A DNA stretch of 42,825 nucleotides from a virus: the IMG/VR virus record IMGVR_UViG_3300004770_000037, positions 1 through 42,825 of that record. The stretch is one strand, 5' to 3'. The position numbers and the translations under genes were made by a program. Shown here piece after piece: positions 1 to 7,300 of the stretch. Every line of letters begins with the position of its first letter. The stretch's first letter is position 1. The notes beneath the pieces are model-generated. The model was not told where the DNA came from. It worked only from the letters and a program-made list of their open reading frames with translations, and made no database searches.

Positions 1-60
1 GTATGGGATTGCCAGGAAGGACCCATGACCAATTGGCCGCGTCCATATATAGGGAGTTCC

Positions 61-97
61 AAAAAGAAATGCCTGCAATGGGACAACCACGCAGGCA
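61..97 (-). terminator. Intrinsic terminator ending the leftward early operon
   Basis: Read on the minus strand, TGCCTGC (97-91) pairs with GCAGGCA (76-70), with a further TGG/CCA pair inside the loop. The hairpin is followed by TTTCTTTTT (69-61). It lies about 50 bases past the stop codon of the last leftward early gene, the expected place for a rho-independent terminator. Confidence 0.7.
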
Positions 98-147
98 CAC
101 TTCGACCGTTCAGTGATGATGTCAATAGCACTTCGCAAAACTCAGTG

Positions 148-699
148 TCAAGCAGCATTTGAGAGCGACCACGGATAGGGTTCGATCTTGGGCTTTGTAA
201 CCTGATAGCCCTCAAGTTTAATGTTCAAGGATGACACCATGGACGATAACGCATCGTGCCAAGCCACATATAAAGTTCGCGCCGCATCAATGACCTTTTG
301 ATTGTACCCCATCATGATTGTTTTATCGGCAAGCTCTACCGCGCAGATTAACTTACAGAGCACCGGATGCCGATTATCATCATATACCTGTACCGGCTTC
401 CCCTTGACACTCAGCATTGGTAGCAGCACCACTTTTGCCCCGGAAAAATACGGCGGTGGTTCGGCGTTCTTGGCACATCCGATGATCAAACCTTGCATCA
501 TCTTGGACATCCGCTTGACCTCGGAATGAACGATGAAAGCATCTGCAGCCGGTTCATCTGGCGTATCAGACCCGTCCACATGGACATTCCACGACATCAA
601 AGAAACCTTTGGCCCGCTGATTTGATCGGGAAACTCATCAACGCCCTGATCTTTGTAGGCCCAAACCAGCAGATCCTGAATATCGATTTCTTGTTTCAT
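148..699 (-). CDS. Hypothetical early phage protein, 183 aa
   Basis: Last gene of the leftward early operon. The ATG at 699 is chosen because AGGGTGG lies 6 bases upstream; a GTG at 708 in the same frame would add three residues and has no better site. The protein is soluble, with no membrane segment. It begins with an acidic helix containing LLVWAYKDQ, a style of N-terminus I associate with uncharacterised proteins beside phage replication genes, but I recognise no catalytic motif. Its ribosome binding site falls inside one copy of the TGTCCACC-type repeat, so anything binding that repeat could affect its expression. A role near DNA replication is inferred from position only. Confidence 0.75.
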   Translation of the reverse strand: MKQEIDIQDLLVWAYKDQGVDEFPDQISGPKVSLMSWNVHVDGSDTPDEPAADAFIVHSEVKRMSKMMQGLIIGCAKNAEPPPYFSGAKVVLLPMLSVKGKPVQVYDDNRHPVLCKLICAVELADKTIMMGYNQKVIDAARTLYVAWHDALSSMVSSLNIKLEGYQVTKPKIEPYPWSLSNAA

Positions 700-701
700 T
701 C

Positions 702-933
702 TGTCCACCCTGTCTGGTCAAAACAAAACATCATGGACACCGCAAGGTGGCTGATTTGTTGAGTTTGTCTAGGTTGTCCACCTTGTCTAACCATTTTTGC
801 TCATCCCTTCGCACACACACGCCATATGAAGAACGATAAATACCCGGACAGCCTAGACAGGGTGGACAAGCCTTGCATTTCTGCGGCTTCCAGATGTCCA
901 CCCGATCAATTCACCCCCGGACAGCCTGGACAG
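702..933. repeat. Cluster of TGTCCACC(C/T)TGTCT repeats, candidate origin
   Basis: The gap between the 183-aa gene and the helicase gene holds several related repeats. Plus-strand copies are TGTCCACCCTGTCTGG (702-717), TGTCCACCTTGTCTAA (775-790) and a half copy TGTCCACCC (895-903). A minus-strand copy is at 853-868. CCCGGACAGCCTAGACAG (843-860) recurs at 916-933 with one mismatch. This is the only long gap in an operon whose other genes mostly touch or overlap, and it abuts the helicase and primase genes. A replication origin with iterons is the favoured reading; an operator array is the alternative. Confidence 0.6.
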
Positions 934-938
934 AAACC

Positions 939-2513
939 CTACAATTCAGGGATACCGTCATCGACCGGAAAATTTACCGCCGACTCTTCCCCACTCTTTC
1001 GCCCAGCAGAGAGAGGGGTTTCCGCCGCATTTTGCTCTGTGGAGACGGTATCTTCTTCCCAACGGATTTCATGGTTCAGCATCTTGGAAAAATGCGCGCG
1101 GCATTCATCCAGCGGGGGGAATAACTTGAAGCCATTAACCCGCTCTTGCTTCACCGACCCGTCATGCAGCTTGATGGGAATGCCTTCCGTATCGTAACAA
1201 TCCACATAGACCTTCTGACCGTCCTTCAATGGGCGCGGCAGCAGCGTGCGCAAGTTGATGCTCCACTGGCTCTTGGCCAGGGGGCGATTGCGCTTCATGC
1301 GATCCATCCATTTCAGGTAGCTCATAAAAAACCGATCTGTCGCCACTTCGTCAGACCACTTTCCACGCTCTCCCACTTGGCACCCCGTTCCCAGTCGGTC
1401 ATACCACCACTGGTACAGGTCCGGCATAGAGGCCAGCTTTTGCTCGAACAGCGCCTCGGTCTTGGGGATAGAGCGCACATCAACTTTCGACAAATCGAAG
1501 CGCCGCAAATAGGACAGCAAATGCTGTCGCCCGCCATCATCCATTTCCCGGTCGATTTGCTTGAAATAGGCGTGATCCTGCATCCGATTGTCCGACACAT
1601 GAAAAACCGCAAAGCGCCGTTCTTCCAGCCCCGCCGGAATCACCCAGTCATTGTTGCTGGTGACCATCAGACGGATCAGATTGCGGACAGGAATGGCGTC
1701 GACACCCTTCTTTTCGATCAGATGTATGTTAGAGGTAATAAGCGACTTCAGCCGCCCTTCCGCCGTCTTGTCACCCGCCCAAAACCCTTCGTCCGCTTGC
1801 AGCATCAGGCAAGAAACCATATGGGCGTTGAACGACCCGACCAGATGCTTGGGGTCATCGATCAACACCCAATGCGGCCCCAGCAGCGATCCAACAATTT
1901 CCCCCGGCTTGGACTTCCCCGTCCCCTGCCGCCCCTTCAGCACCAAAGCGGTGCCGATGCGTTCGGTCGGGTGCTGGATCATATGGGCAAACCAGCCCCA
2001 AATCCATTTGGCCCACTCCTCATTGCCACAGGCCACATTGTTCAAAATATGGTCATAGAATGTCCTGAAGTGTTTCACATGATCGCGCGGATCAACGTAA
2101 TAAGTGGCTTCTTCCACGGCAAAGCCGCGCCAGTAATTGAACCAGCGCCCATCCCCACCCGATTGTTTTTCGGGGGCAAAAATCACGCCGTCATAATCGC
2201 GGCGATCTGGATGTTTTTTCCAAAGTGATCCAATGCTGGAAATGCGGTTATCCTCGGCATCCCACACCCGTTCCTTTTCCATCATCGCCATAAAGGCGGA
2301 AATGGTCAGGAAGACCACCACATCTTTGCCTTGAAAATCTTTGGTTTCGCGCAGGATCAGGGCCTTATCGCCCACCAGGACCAAGGCGTATTCGCGGTTG
2401 ATTTCCGCCACCCGCGTCACCACGTCCTTATGGTCCGGGTCCATCGACCGCGATTGGTCGACACCCTTCCCTTGGGCCTTCCTGGCCTCTTGCAATGGAA
2501 TCGGTTCAGCCAT
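939..2513 (-). CDS. Phage replicative helicase, SF3 / DUF5906 type
   Basis: Probable ATP-dependent helicase that unwinds phage DNA at the fork. The 524-aa protein has the superfamily 3 signature in order: Walker A GRQGTGKS at about 194-201, Walker B LMLQADEG with the DE pair at 241-242, motif C LMVTSNN at about 282-288, and an arginine pair in EERRFAV near 299. This layout matches the DUF5906 primase-helicase family common in phages and plasmids. The N-terminal 100 residues are less distinctive. The ATG lies 3 bases after the primase stop codon, so the two are cotranscribed. With a DnaG-type primase next door, this protein is likely the helicase partner and not a stand-alone primase. Confidence 0.9.
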   Translation of the reverse strand: MAEPIPLQEARKAQGKGVDQSRSMDPDHKDVVTRVAEINREYALVLVGDKALILRETKDFQGKDVVVFLTISAFMAMMEKERVWDAEDNRISSIGSLWKKHPDRRDYDGVIFAPEKQSGGDGRWFNYWRGFAVEEATYYVDPRDHVKHFRTFYDHILNNVACGNEEWAKWIWGWFAHMIQHPTERIGTALVLKGRQGTGKSKPGEIVGSLLGPHWVLIDDPKHLVGSFNAHMVSCLMLQADEGFWAGDKTAEGRLKSLITSNIHLIEKKGVDAIPVRNLIRLMVTSNNDWVIPAGLEERRFAVFHVSDNRMQDHAYFKQIDREMDDGGRQHLLSYLRRFDLSKVDVRSIPKTEALFEQKLASMPDLYQWWYDRLGTGCQVGERGKWSDEVATDRFFMSYLKWMDRMKRNRPLAKSQWSINLRTLLPRPLKDGQKVYVDCYDTEGIPIKLHDGSVKQERVNGFKLFPPLDECRAHFSKMLNHEIRWEEDTVSTEQNAAETPLSAGRKSGEESAVNFPVDDGIPEL

Positions 2514-2516
2514 CTG

Positions 2517-4451
2517 TTATGCCGCCTTCGCCGCGCTCTGCGCCACGGCGATAAGCGGTGCTGGAATCTTCGGCGGCTTCACCGCCTTATCCAAGGCTTC
2601 GGCCACGGCCAAGCTCTCGCCCACCAGGGTGGACAATCCACCCAGGCAGAACCACAGCCGCCCCCAATCCACCGGCAACACAGCCGGAACATCGGCGCAT
2701 TTTTTCCGCAGCCAAGAGAGGGGGGACGAAGCGCAAAAAACCGGATGCTTCAACCCTGCCGCCTCAAACGCCGCCGCCTCGATCACCACATCTTCGCCCA
2801 GCACCACAGTGGTGCCGGTGAAACTGCCGATATCACCGGTATGGGGGTTCCACCCGATCAAATCCACCGGATAGTCCGGCACATCCCCCAGCACCGGAAT
2901 AATCACCAGCGGAACTTGCCCCTCTGGCTCCCACAAAGTGGGCTTGGGCGTATCTGACCACGCGCCTGAAACCCAAGCGCCCTTGACGATGCGACCATGG
3001 GTAAAACCGATGCCCCCCACCTTTTGGGTCAGCACATCCCACGGTAACCCATGCTTTTCCAGCCACAGCCGAACATTGGCCAGTTCCGTATGCGCCCGCG
3101 CCCGTTCCCACCAGACGGCAACACCGGTACTGGCTGGCATGGGGGCAAAGTTTTTAACCGAGCGCCCGCGCAAGATTTCCGGCTTGGTCCATTTTCGAAT
3201 ACTATCCATCCGGGTCATCAGATCCCCTAACCATTGCCGCCTGGTGGTCGCATCGGCAATGGCCGAAGCCTTGGCCAGCACCGACCGTTCCAGCGCCGCC
3301 ATACGTTCGGAGTTGATCGGATTGCACAGATCAAATTCCCGTTGCCACAGCAGATCGATCAAAGGCCGCGCTCCATCCCAAATCTGGGTTATGGCCCCCG
3401 CCCCTTCCGCCGCCACCAATTCATCAGGGTCAATGCCATCCGGCATGGCGCAGAACGTCACCCGGCGGCAATGGGAGATCTGCGGCAAGGCCCGCTCGAT
3501 CACCCGCGTTTGCGCCCGCTGGCCAGCGGCGTCACCATCCAAACAGACCACCAATTCGGGGGACAGCTTCCAAGCCTGTTCCAATTGCCGCTCGGTCAGG
3601 GCGGTGCCCAAGGGGGCCACCACATAATCCATCCCGGCTTGATGCAGGGCGATTACATCCATATAGCCCTCGACCACCACCAGCCGACCGCCTTGCGCCG
3701 CGCCTTGGCGGGAATGGGCCAAGCCATACAGATTGGCCCCCTTATCGAAGACGGAGGTAGAGGGGGAATTGATATATTTGGGCTTGCCGTCACCCAACAC
3801 CCGCCCACCAAATCCGATCACCCGCCCCGCTTTGTCGGTAATGGCGAACACCACCCGATTGCGCAACAAATCGACCAAGCGGCCATCTTCCAGCCGTCGG
3901 ATCAACCCCGCATCCAGCATCAAGGATTCGGCATATCCCGCAGCCCCCAAGGCCCGCCTCAAAGCGTCAAATTGGTCCGGCGCAAAGCCCAACCGAAACC
4001 GCGCAATGGTATCTTCCAAGACATTGCGCCCCACCAGATAATCCCGCGCCGCTTGCGCCGGGGGCGTCTGCAATTGTGCTTCGTACCATTTGGCGGCCGC
4101 TTCCAGAACGTCCAGAATTCCCGCCCGAACCTGTTCGCGCTCACGGTCAACCGGTTCCATGCGCGGAACTTCCATCCCGGCCTTGGCGGCCAAGGAGTCC
4201 ACCGCATCCATAAAGGCCAGCGAATTGGCCCGCATTTCGAACCCCAGCGCATCGCCATGTGCGCCGCAGCCAAAGCAATGGAAAAACCCCTTATCCTCGT
4301 TGACCGTGAAACTGGGTGATTTCTCATTGTGAAACGGACACAACCCAGAATATTCGCGGCCCTTGCGGGTCAGCTTGACCCTGGATGACACCACATCGAT
4401 CAACGATACACGGGACTTCAATTCATCAAGAAAGCTGGCAGGTAACGTCAT
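2517..4451 (-). CDS. dnaG: DnaG-type DNA primase with extra C-terminal domain
   Basis: Synthesises RNA primers for phage DNA replication. A CHC2 zinc finger is at residues 38-62 (CPFH then CFGC, giving C38, H41, C59, C62). The catalytic core and TOPRIM fold follow, with E261 in VVVEGYMD and the D305-G-D307 motif, then DPDE at 341-344. The 644-aa length is like bacterial DnaG, but the last 200 residues do not look like the helicase-binding domain of DnaG; they include the segments VDLIGWNPHTGD and PLSWLRKKC and probably serve a phage-specific purpose. The start codon overlaps the methyltransferase stop as ATGA (4451-4448), indicating translational coupling. Confidence 0.93.
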   Translation of the reverse strand: MTLPASFLDELKSRVSLIDVVSSRVKLTRKGREYSGLCPFHNEKSPSFTVNEDKGFFHCFGCGAHGDALGFEMRANSLAFMDAVDSLAAKAGMEVPRMEPVDREREQVRAGILDVLEAAAKWYEAQLQTPPAQAARDYLVGRNVLEDTIARFRLGFAPDQFDALRRALGAAGYAESLMLDAGLIRRLEDGRLVDLLRNRVVFAITDKAGRVIGFGGRVLGDGKPKYINSPSTSVFDKGANLYGLAHSRQGAAQGGRLVVVEGYMDVIALHQAGMDYVVAPLGTALTERQLEQAWKLSPELVVCLDGDAAGQRAQTRVIERALPQISHCRRVTFCAMPDGIDPDELVAAEGAGAITQIWDGARPLIDLLWQREFDLCNPINSERMAALERSVLAKASAIADATTRRQWLGDLMTRMDSIRKWTKPEILRGRSVKNFAPMPASTGVAVWWERARAHTELANVRLWLEKHGLPWDVLTQKVGGIGFTHGRIVKGAWVSGAWSDTPKPTLWEPEGQVPLVIIPVLGDVPDYPVDLIGWNPHTGDIGSFTGTTVVLGEDVVIEAAAFEAAGLKHPVFCASSPLSWLRKKCADVPAVLPVDWGRLWFCLGGLSTLVGESLAVAEALDKAVKPPKIPAPLIAVAQSAAKAA

Positions 4452-5197
4452 AGGAATTTCTCCTGCGGATGCCGGACTTTGGGGCTGGCAGCGATAAACA
4501 AATCGCGCTGTTTGGATTCGGATTCAATGCGCCGACAGGCAACGTCGAAATAATGCGGGTTAATCTCGATTCCGATGAATTTCCGCCCCGTCCGACAACA
4601 CGCCACTCCGGTGGTGCCAGACCCCATGAAGGGGTCAAGAACGACACCGCCGCGATCGGTAACATTGTTGACCACATGTTCAAGGATATAGGTTGGTTTA
4701 ACGCTGGGGTGATCCACATCCTTTTGCTGATAATTTGTATCGGCAAACCAAGATCGTTTGGTTTTATAATCGCCCTTTACCTTGCAATTTTTGAAGATAT
4801 GAACAGCAAATTCTTTGTCCGGCAGCCACTGATTATTGGTCAATGGGGCCGGGGTCGATTTCAGCAATACCAATTCATCAAAGGTGAACTTTTGGGCAAC
4901 CGCCCAATTCTCGATATCCAACTTCATCAGCTTATTGCAGAAGAAAACCATATTGGTTTCGGACAATAGATCCAGCAACATCCGGTAAAACGATGGCGAC
5001 AATTCAAACGTGACACTGATGCCATAATCCAGGCGCTCATAATAATCGCGCTTGGCAGCAAAACCGCGCCCATGAATCTCCATCTTGTAAGGCGGATCAC
5101 AAACCACAGCGTCCGCCCCCCCCGGCAAGGTCGGCAGAATATCCAGACAATCCCCCAGATACAGGGTGCAATCGCCGATCTGTTCCATGCGGCTCAT
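4448..5197 (-). CDS. DNA methyltransferase, beta-type, N6-adenine or N4-cytosine
   Basis: S-adenosylmethionine-dependent DNA amino-methyltransferase. In the 249-aa protein the catalytic DPPY is at about 34-37. HPSVKP (about 163-168) and the SAM-binding FMGSGTTG (about 190-197) follow, the order of beta-class enzymes; DPPY favours adenine. No restriction partner is adjacent, so it is likely an orphan enzyme protecting phage DNA or marking it for replication. The ATG at 5197 is preferred over one 21 codons upstream because it has GAGGTG at good spacing and overlaps the upstream stop as ATGA. The stop codon overlaps the primase start the same way. Confidence 0.9.
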   Translation of the reverse strand: MSRMEQIGDCTLYLGDCLDILPTLPGGADAVVCDPPYKMEIHGRGFAAKRDYYERLDYGISVTFELSPSFYRMLLDLLSETNMVFFCNKLMKLDIENWAVAQKFTFDELVLLKSTPAPLTNNQWLPDKEFAVHIFKNCKVKGDYKTKRSWFADTNYQQKDVDHPSVKPTYILEHVVNNVTDRGGVVLDPFMGSGTTGVACCRTGRKFIGIEINPHYFDVACRRIESESKQRDLFIAASPKVRHPQEKFL

Positions 5198-5346
5198 TCC
5201 ATCACCTCGAACATCCCATCGAAGCAATCCGGCGAATTGTTGGCGATCAGTTGACCCCACCAGGCGATAACAATAACCGGCAGCGCCAATACGGCGATCA
5301 CACCCAGAAACAGCACACCAAGGCTAAAGGCATCCCACCTGACCAT
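5194..5346 (-). CDS. Small single-pass membrane protein, 50 aa
   Basis: A short protein made almost entirely of one hydrophobic segment, roughly residues 8-32 (FSLGVLFLGVIAVLALPVIV), with a polar, acidic C-terminus. The ATG at 5346 has GGGGGAAG upstream, and the stop overlaps the methyltransferase start (ATGA), so it is a genuine operon member. Function is unknown. Expression with the replication genes suggests an early role at the inner membrane, such as host takeover or exclusion, but nothing in the sequence proves that. Confidence 0.65.
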   Translation of the reverse strand: MVRWDAFSLGVLFLGVIAVLALPVIVIAWWGQLIANNSPDCFDGMFEVME

Positions 5347-5348
5347 GA

Positions 5349-5504
5349 CTACTTCCCCCGTCGCTGGACGGAATAGGACCAGCCATTCAGCAAGCCCGCT
5401 CCGCGATAGGACAGGCGGCACAAATCATTGAACATGCCCCCGGCCATCCACAACAAACTAGCTTGCAACCGCAAAAAGCGGACGGTGAAATCGTTGATCT
5501 TCAT
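5349..5504 (-). CDS. Small early protein, 51 aa
   Basis: Reading leftward from the ATG at 5504 there is a 51-codon frame ending in TAG at 5349-5351. Its start overlaps the stop of the CII-like gene as ATGA, GGGGGC lies upstream as ribosome binding site, and its stop is 2 bases before the next ATG. This chain of junctions is strong evidence for translation despite the short length. The protein is basic, starts MKINDFTVRF and has a weakly hydrophobic middle (LLWMAGGMF). I do not recognise a family. Confidence 0.6.
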   Translation of the reverse strand: MKINDFTVRFLRLQASLLWMAGGMFNDLCRLSYRGAGLLNGWSYSVQRRGK

Positions 5505-6130
5505 GCTGCCCCCGCCGCAATCGTTGCCAATCGCACCTGTTGTTCTAATTCCCGGATCGCCTCAAACGCACTGCCCAGCGCATCCAGGATGCGAGCAGCA
5601 TCCACCGGCGACAAATCGCCATCTTTGCCATCGGCGGCCAGGATGATTTCGCGGGCCACATCGCCATGGGCAAAGGTTGATAAGGTCAGGGCATGGTGCA
5701 GACTAGGCAGACGGTTGACCACCTGGCTGGTTTCGCCCACATGGCACAAATAGCTGGTGAAGAACTCGGTATGCCCCATGGCCTTAAGTGCCGCAATCAA
5801 GCTGCCGACCTTAAAGATACCGATATCCGGCAGCAGCCGATCCGGCATGTTGGGGTTCAGCGCCTTGTACAACGAATCGCGCCCGATCCCGACCCGTTCG
5901 GCCACCGCATCAATGCCAATCTTGTCCACCGCATAGCGCAGGGCAAATTCCAAAGAATTCAACGGGTGCCGATTGGCTTGCTCACGCTTGGCATCCCGGC
6001 GTTTGTCCAATTGCTTGCGGATTGTGGACGGGTCTTTGCCGGTTTTCTGGGCTATGGCTTGTACCGTTGCCGCGCTGGTTAAGCGCGGCAAAACACCACC
6101 ATCCTTTTGCGGCGGACTAAAAATGGACAT
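5501..6130 (-). CDS. CII-like phage regulatory protein with two HTH segments
   Basis: Probable DNA-binding regulator of early transcription. The 209-aa protein shows one helix-turn-helix-like segment near residues 19-44 (VQAIAQKTGKDPSTIRKQL) and another near 69-90 (VAERVGIGRDSLYKAL), followed by a helical region. This resembles the phage CII/CP76 regulatory family, but I assign it by pattern only. The ATG at 6130 has AAGGAA upstream; a GTG at 6148 is an in-frame alternative. It is the second gene after the Cro-like gene in the leftward operon, the place of a delayed-early regulator. Confidence 0.65.
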   Translation of the reverse strand: MSIFSPPQKDGGVLPRLTSAATVQAIAQKTGKDPSTIRKQLDKRRDAKREQANRHPLNSLEFALRYAVDKIGIDAVAERVGIGRDSLYKALNPNMPDRLLPDIGIFKVGSLIAALKAMGHTEFFTSYLCHVGETSQVVNRLPSLHHALTLSTFAHGDVAREIILAADGKDGDLSPVDAARILDALGSAFEAIRELEQQVRLATIAAGAA

Positions 6131-6347
6131 TTCCACGTTTCCTTCCACGGCTGAAAAACAGGGTCAGACACACAAGCCCCAGGCGCAGCAAGCCGACGAC
6201 ACGGCGCTGAAAACCGCCGCCCACATCATGCGAAAGGCTGGGCAAACCGCCTTGACTGCTGCGCGGGCCAGTGGCGATAAACGAGCCGAGTTTCATGCTG
6301 CAAATTCCATCAGAATGGCCGGGTACATCTTGGGTTCTGGAAAATGA
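6123..6347 (+). CDS. Possible small protein antisense to the early leader, 74 aa
   Basis: A rightward frame between the CII-like and Cro-like genes. The C-terminal two thirds (TALKTAAHIMRKAG, RAEFHAANSIRMAGYI) look like a natural amphipathic helical protein, and codon third positions are GC-rich as in neighbours. Against it, the ribosome binding site is weak and it lies antisense inside the leftward operon, overlapping the 5' end of the CII-like gene. On the opposite strand a frame from 6365 overlaps the Cro-like stop as ATGA, but its product is Gly/Arg/Ser-rich and looks like a shadow. Only one of the two is likely real. Confidence 0.4.
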   Translation: MDISTFPSTAEKQGQTHKPQAQQADDTALKTAAHIMRKAGQTALTAARASGDKRAEFHAANSIRMAGYILGSGK

Positions 6348-6361
6348 CACGTTCATGGCAG

Positions 6362-6583
6362 TCATTGCCCCACCACAATCTTAATCGCCCGCCGCCTAGC
6401 GCTTTCTGGTGCATTTTCTGCCATCCACGCTCGCACGCGGGCTTCCGTTTCCGGCCACGTCCGTTTTCCAGCGCGAATGCGGGAGACGAATTTTCCGTCA
6501 TTTGCAGCTCGCAAACCGAATGTAGTTTCGGCGAGACCAGACAGAGACAGATATTCATCAATAGTTTCGATGAGTGTTTTCAT
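6362..6583 (-). CDS. Cro-like small DNA-binding protein, 73 aa
   Basis: First gene of the leftward early operon, divergent from the repressor. The 73-aa product resembles small HTH proteins of alphaproteobacterial phages: an N-terminal helix (LIETIDEYLSLSGL), TTFGLRAANDGKFVSRIRAGK as the likely HTH, and WPETEARVRAWM after it. Position and size are those of Cro, so it probably binds the same operators to switch off repressor synthesis. The promoter predicted at 6590-6619 would start transcription at the A of its ATG, so the mRNA may be leaderless; no Shine-Dalgarno sequence is visible. Confidence 0.72.
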   Translation of the reverse strand: MKTLIETIDEYLSLSGLAETTFGLRAANDGKFVSRIRAGKRTWPETEARVRAWMAENAPESARRRAIKIVVGQ

Positions 6584-6589
6584 AACGAC

Positions 6590-6619
6590 ATTAAAATGGG
6601 AAGTTTCCCATTAAGTCAA
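6590..6619 (-). promoter_or_regulatory. Leftward early promoter
   Basis: On the minus strand TTGACT (6619-6614) and TTTAAT (6595-6590) are separated by 18 bases. One whole operator (6595-6612) fills the spacer, so repressor binding would block it. The expected start is about base 6583, the A of the Cro-like ATG. Confidence 0.65.
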
Positions 6620-6671
6620 TGGGAATTTTCCCATTTGCTCCATTTAACCCTTTAATGGGATAATTCCCACA
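6595..6671. promoter_or_regulatory. Three repressor operators between the divergent cro-like and repressor genes
   Basis: Palindromes AATGGGAAGTTTCCCATT (6595-6612) and AATGGGAATTTTCCCATT (6618-6635) have perfect 8-base arms around 2 bases. A weaker third copy, AATGGGATAATTCCCACA (6654-6671), keeps the TGGGA-n4-TCCCA core. The strong pair covers the leftward promoter and the weak one covers the -10 of the repressor promoter, as in lambda-type switches. Two more copies occur at 8337-8387. Confidence 0.85.
6635..6664 (+). promoter_or_regulatory. Repressor promoter (PRM-like)
   Basis: TTGCTC (6635-6640) and GATAAT (6659-6664) with an 18-base spacer. Transcription would start near 6671, the first base of the repressor ATG, giving a leaderless mRNA as known for lambda cI. 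The third operator overlaps the -10, so autorepression is expected. Confidence 0.6.
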
Positions 6672-7030
6672 TGAAGAAGGACATGCATAAGAACGCCATA
6701 GCCCATTTATTCGATGAAGTGATGGAGGCCACAGGCTTAGAAGATAAGTCAGTTTCTATCGAAGCGGGTCTGGGGGGCACGTACGTCAGGGACGTACGGG
6801 AGGGCCGCGTCAAAAAGCCAGGATTCAATAACATCCTAAAGCTCTCAAAGCGATTGGGAGTAGATTTCTTCATCAGAGCAATGGAAATCATCGCTCCAGA
6901 TACACCGGAAGAAATGTTGCGCGTTGCGCATAAAATGATGCTGGCTAATCAGGCCGAACGTGAGCAGATTCTTGATCTAGTGGATGTAGCGACCCGCCCA
7001 AAATCCTCTGAACGGAATCAAGAAAACTGA
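6671..7030 (+). CDS. Phage repressor, short CI-like XRE protein
   Basis: Probable master repressor of lytic genes. Residues 23-62 form an XRE-type HTH (LEDKSVSIEAGLGGTYVRDV then GFNNILKLSKRLGVD), followed by about 55 helical residues. At 119 aa it lacks the S24 peptidase domain that lets SOS-induced RecA inactivate CI repressors, so induction probably works another way. The operators around the gene are the likely targets. ATG 6671 is the first start; ATG 6683 is possible, though AAGGA lies too close to it. The gene diverges from the Cro-like gene. Confidence 0.8.
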   Translation: MKKDMHKNAIAHLFDEVMEATGLEDKSVSIEAGLGGTYVRDVREGRVKKPGFNNILKLSKRLGVDFFIRAMEIIAPDTPEEMLRVAHKMMLANQAEREQILDLVDVATRPKSSERNQEN

Positions 7031-7121
7031 TGCGATCTTGAGGGGACATAACACTCATTCGGTCCATTACGCTTTTAATTTGCGCTATAATCGCATCATC
7101 ACCCAAACAATCCCTTGCCAT
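6945..7121 (-). CDS. Possible small protein convergent with the repressor
   Basis: A leftward frame whose 3' end overlaps the repressor 3' end by about 85 bases. From ATG 7121, with GGGGG upstream, it encodes 58 aa; the frame extends to an ATG at 7148. DDAIIAQIKSVMDRM and PQDRISFLDSVQRIL read like two amphipathic helices, more protein-like than a chance antisense frame. No family is recognised. The overlap with a confident gene keeps confidence low. Confidence 0.35.
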   Translation of the reverse strand: MARDCLGDDAIIAQIKSVMDRMSVMSPQDRISFLDSVQRILGGSLHPLDQESAHVRPD

Positions 7122-7300
7122 TCTGGCCCCCATATCTACAACAATCATCCAATTTTATTGCACATTCACATTGGGTAAACTGGTAGTTCTCCGCAATTAC
7201 CTATTAACCTAAAAGATGGAGCATAAAGGGTTTTTCCACCAACAGCCTATGTAGCATAGATACTACCCAAAAATATAGAACGCAACAAGAACATATGGTG

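Noticed and set aside
25-162. Rightward 45-codon frame with AGGAAGGA before its ATG
   Set aside because: Good ribosome binding site, but the product is low-complexity Ser/Asn-rich, contains the early terminator hairpin in its coding part and overlaps the 183-aa gene; probably chance.
1146-2228. Long rightward frame opposite the helicase gene
   Set aside because: Antisense shadow: His/Gln/Pro-rich, no ribosome binding site, while the minus strand has a clear SF3 helicase.
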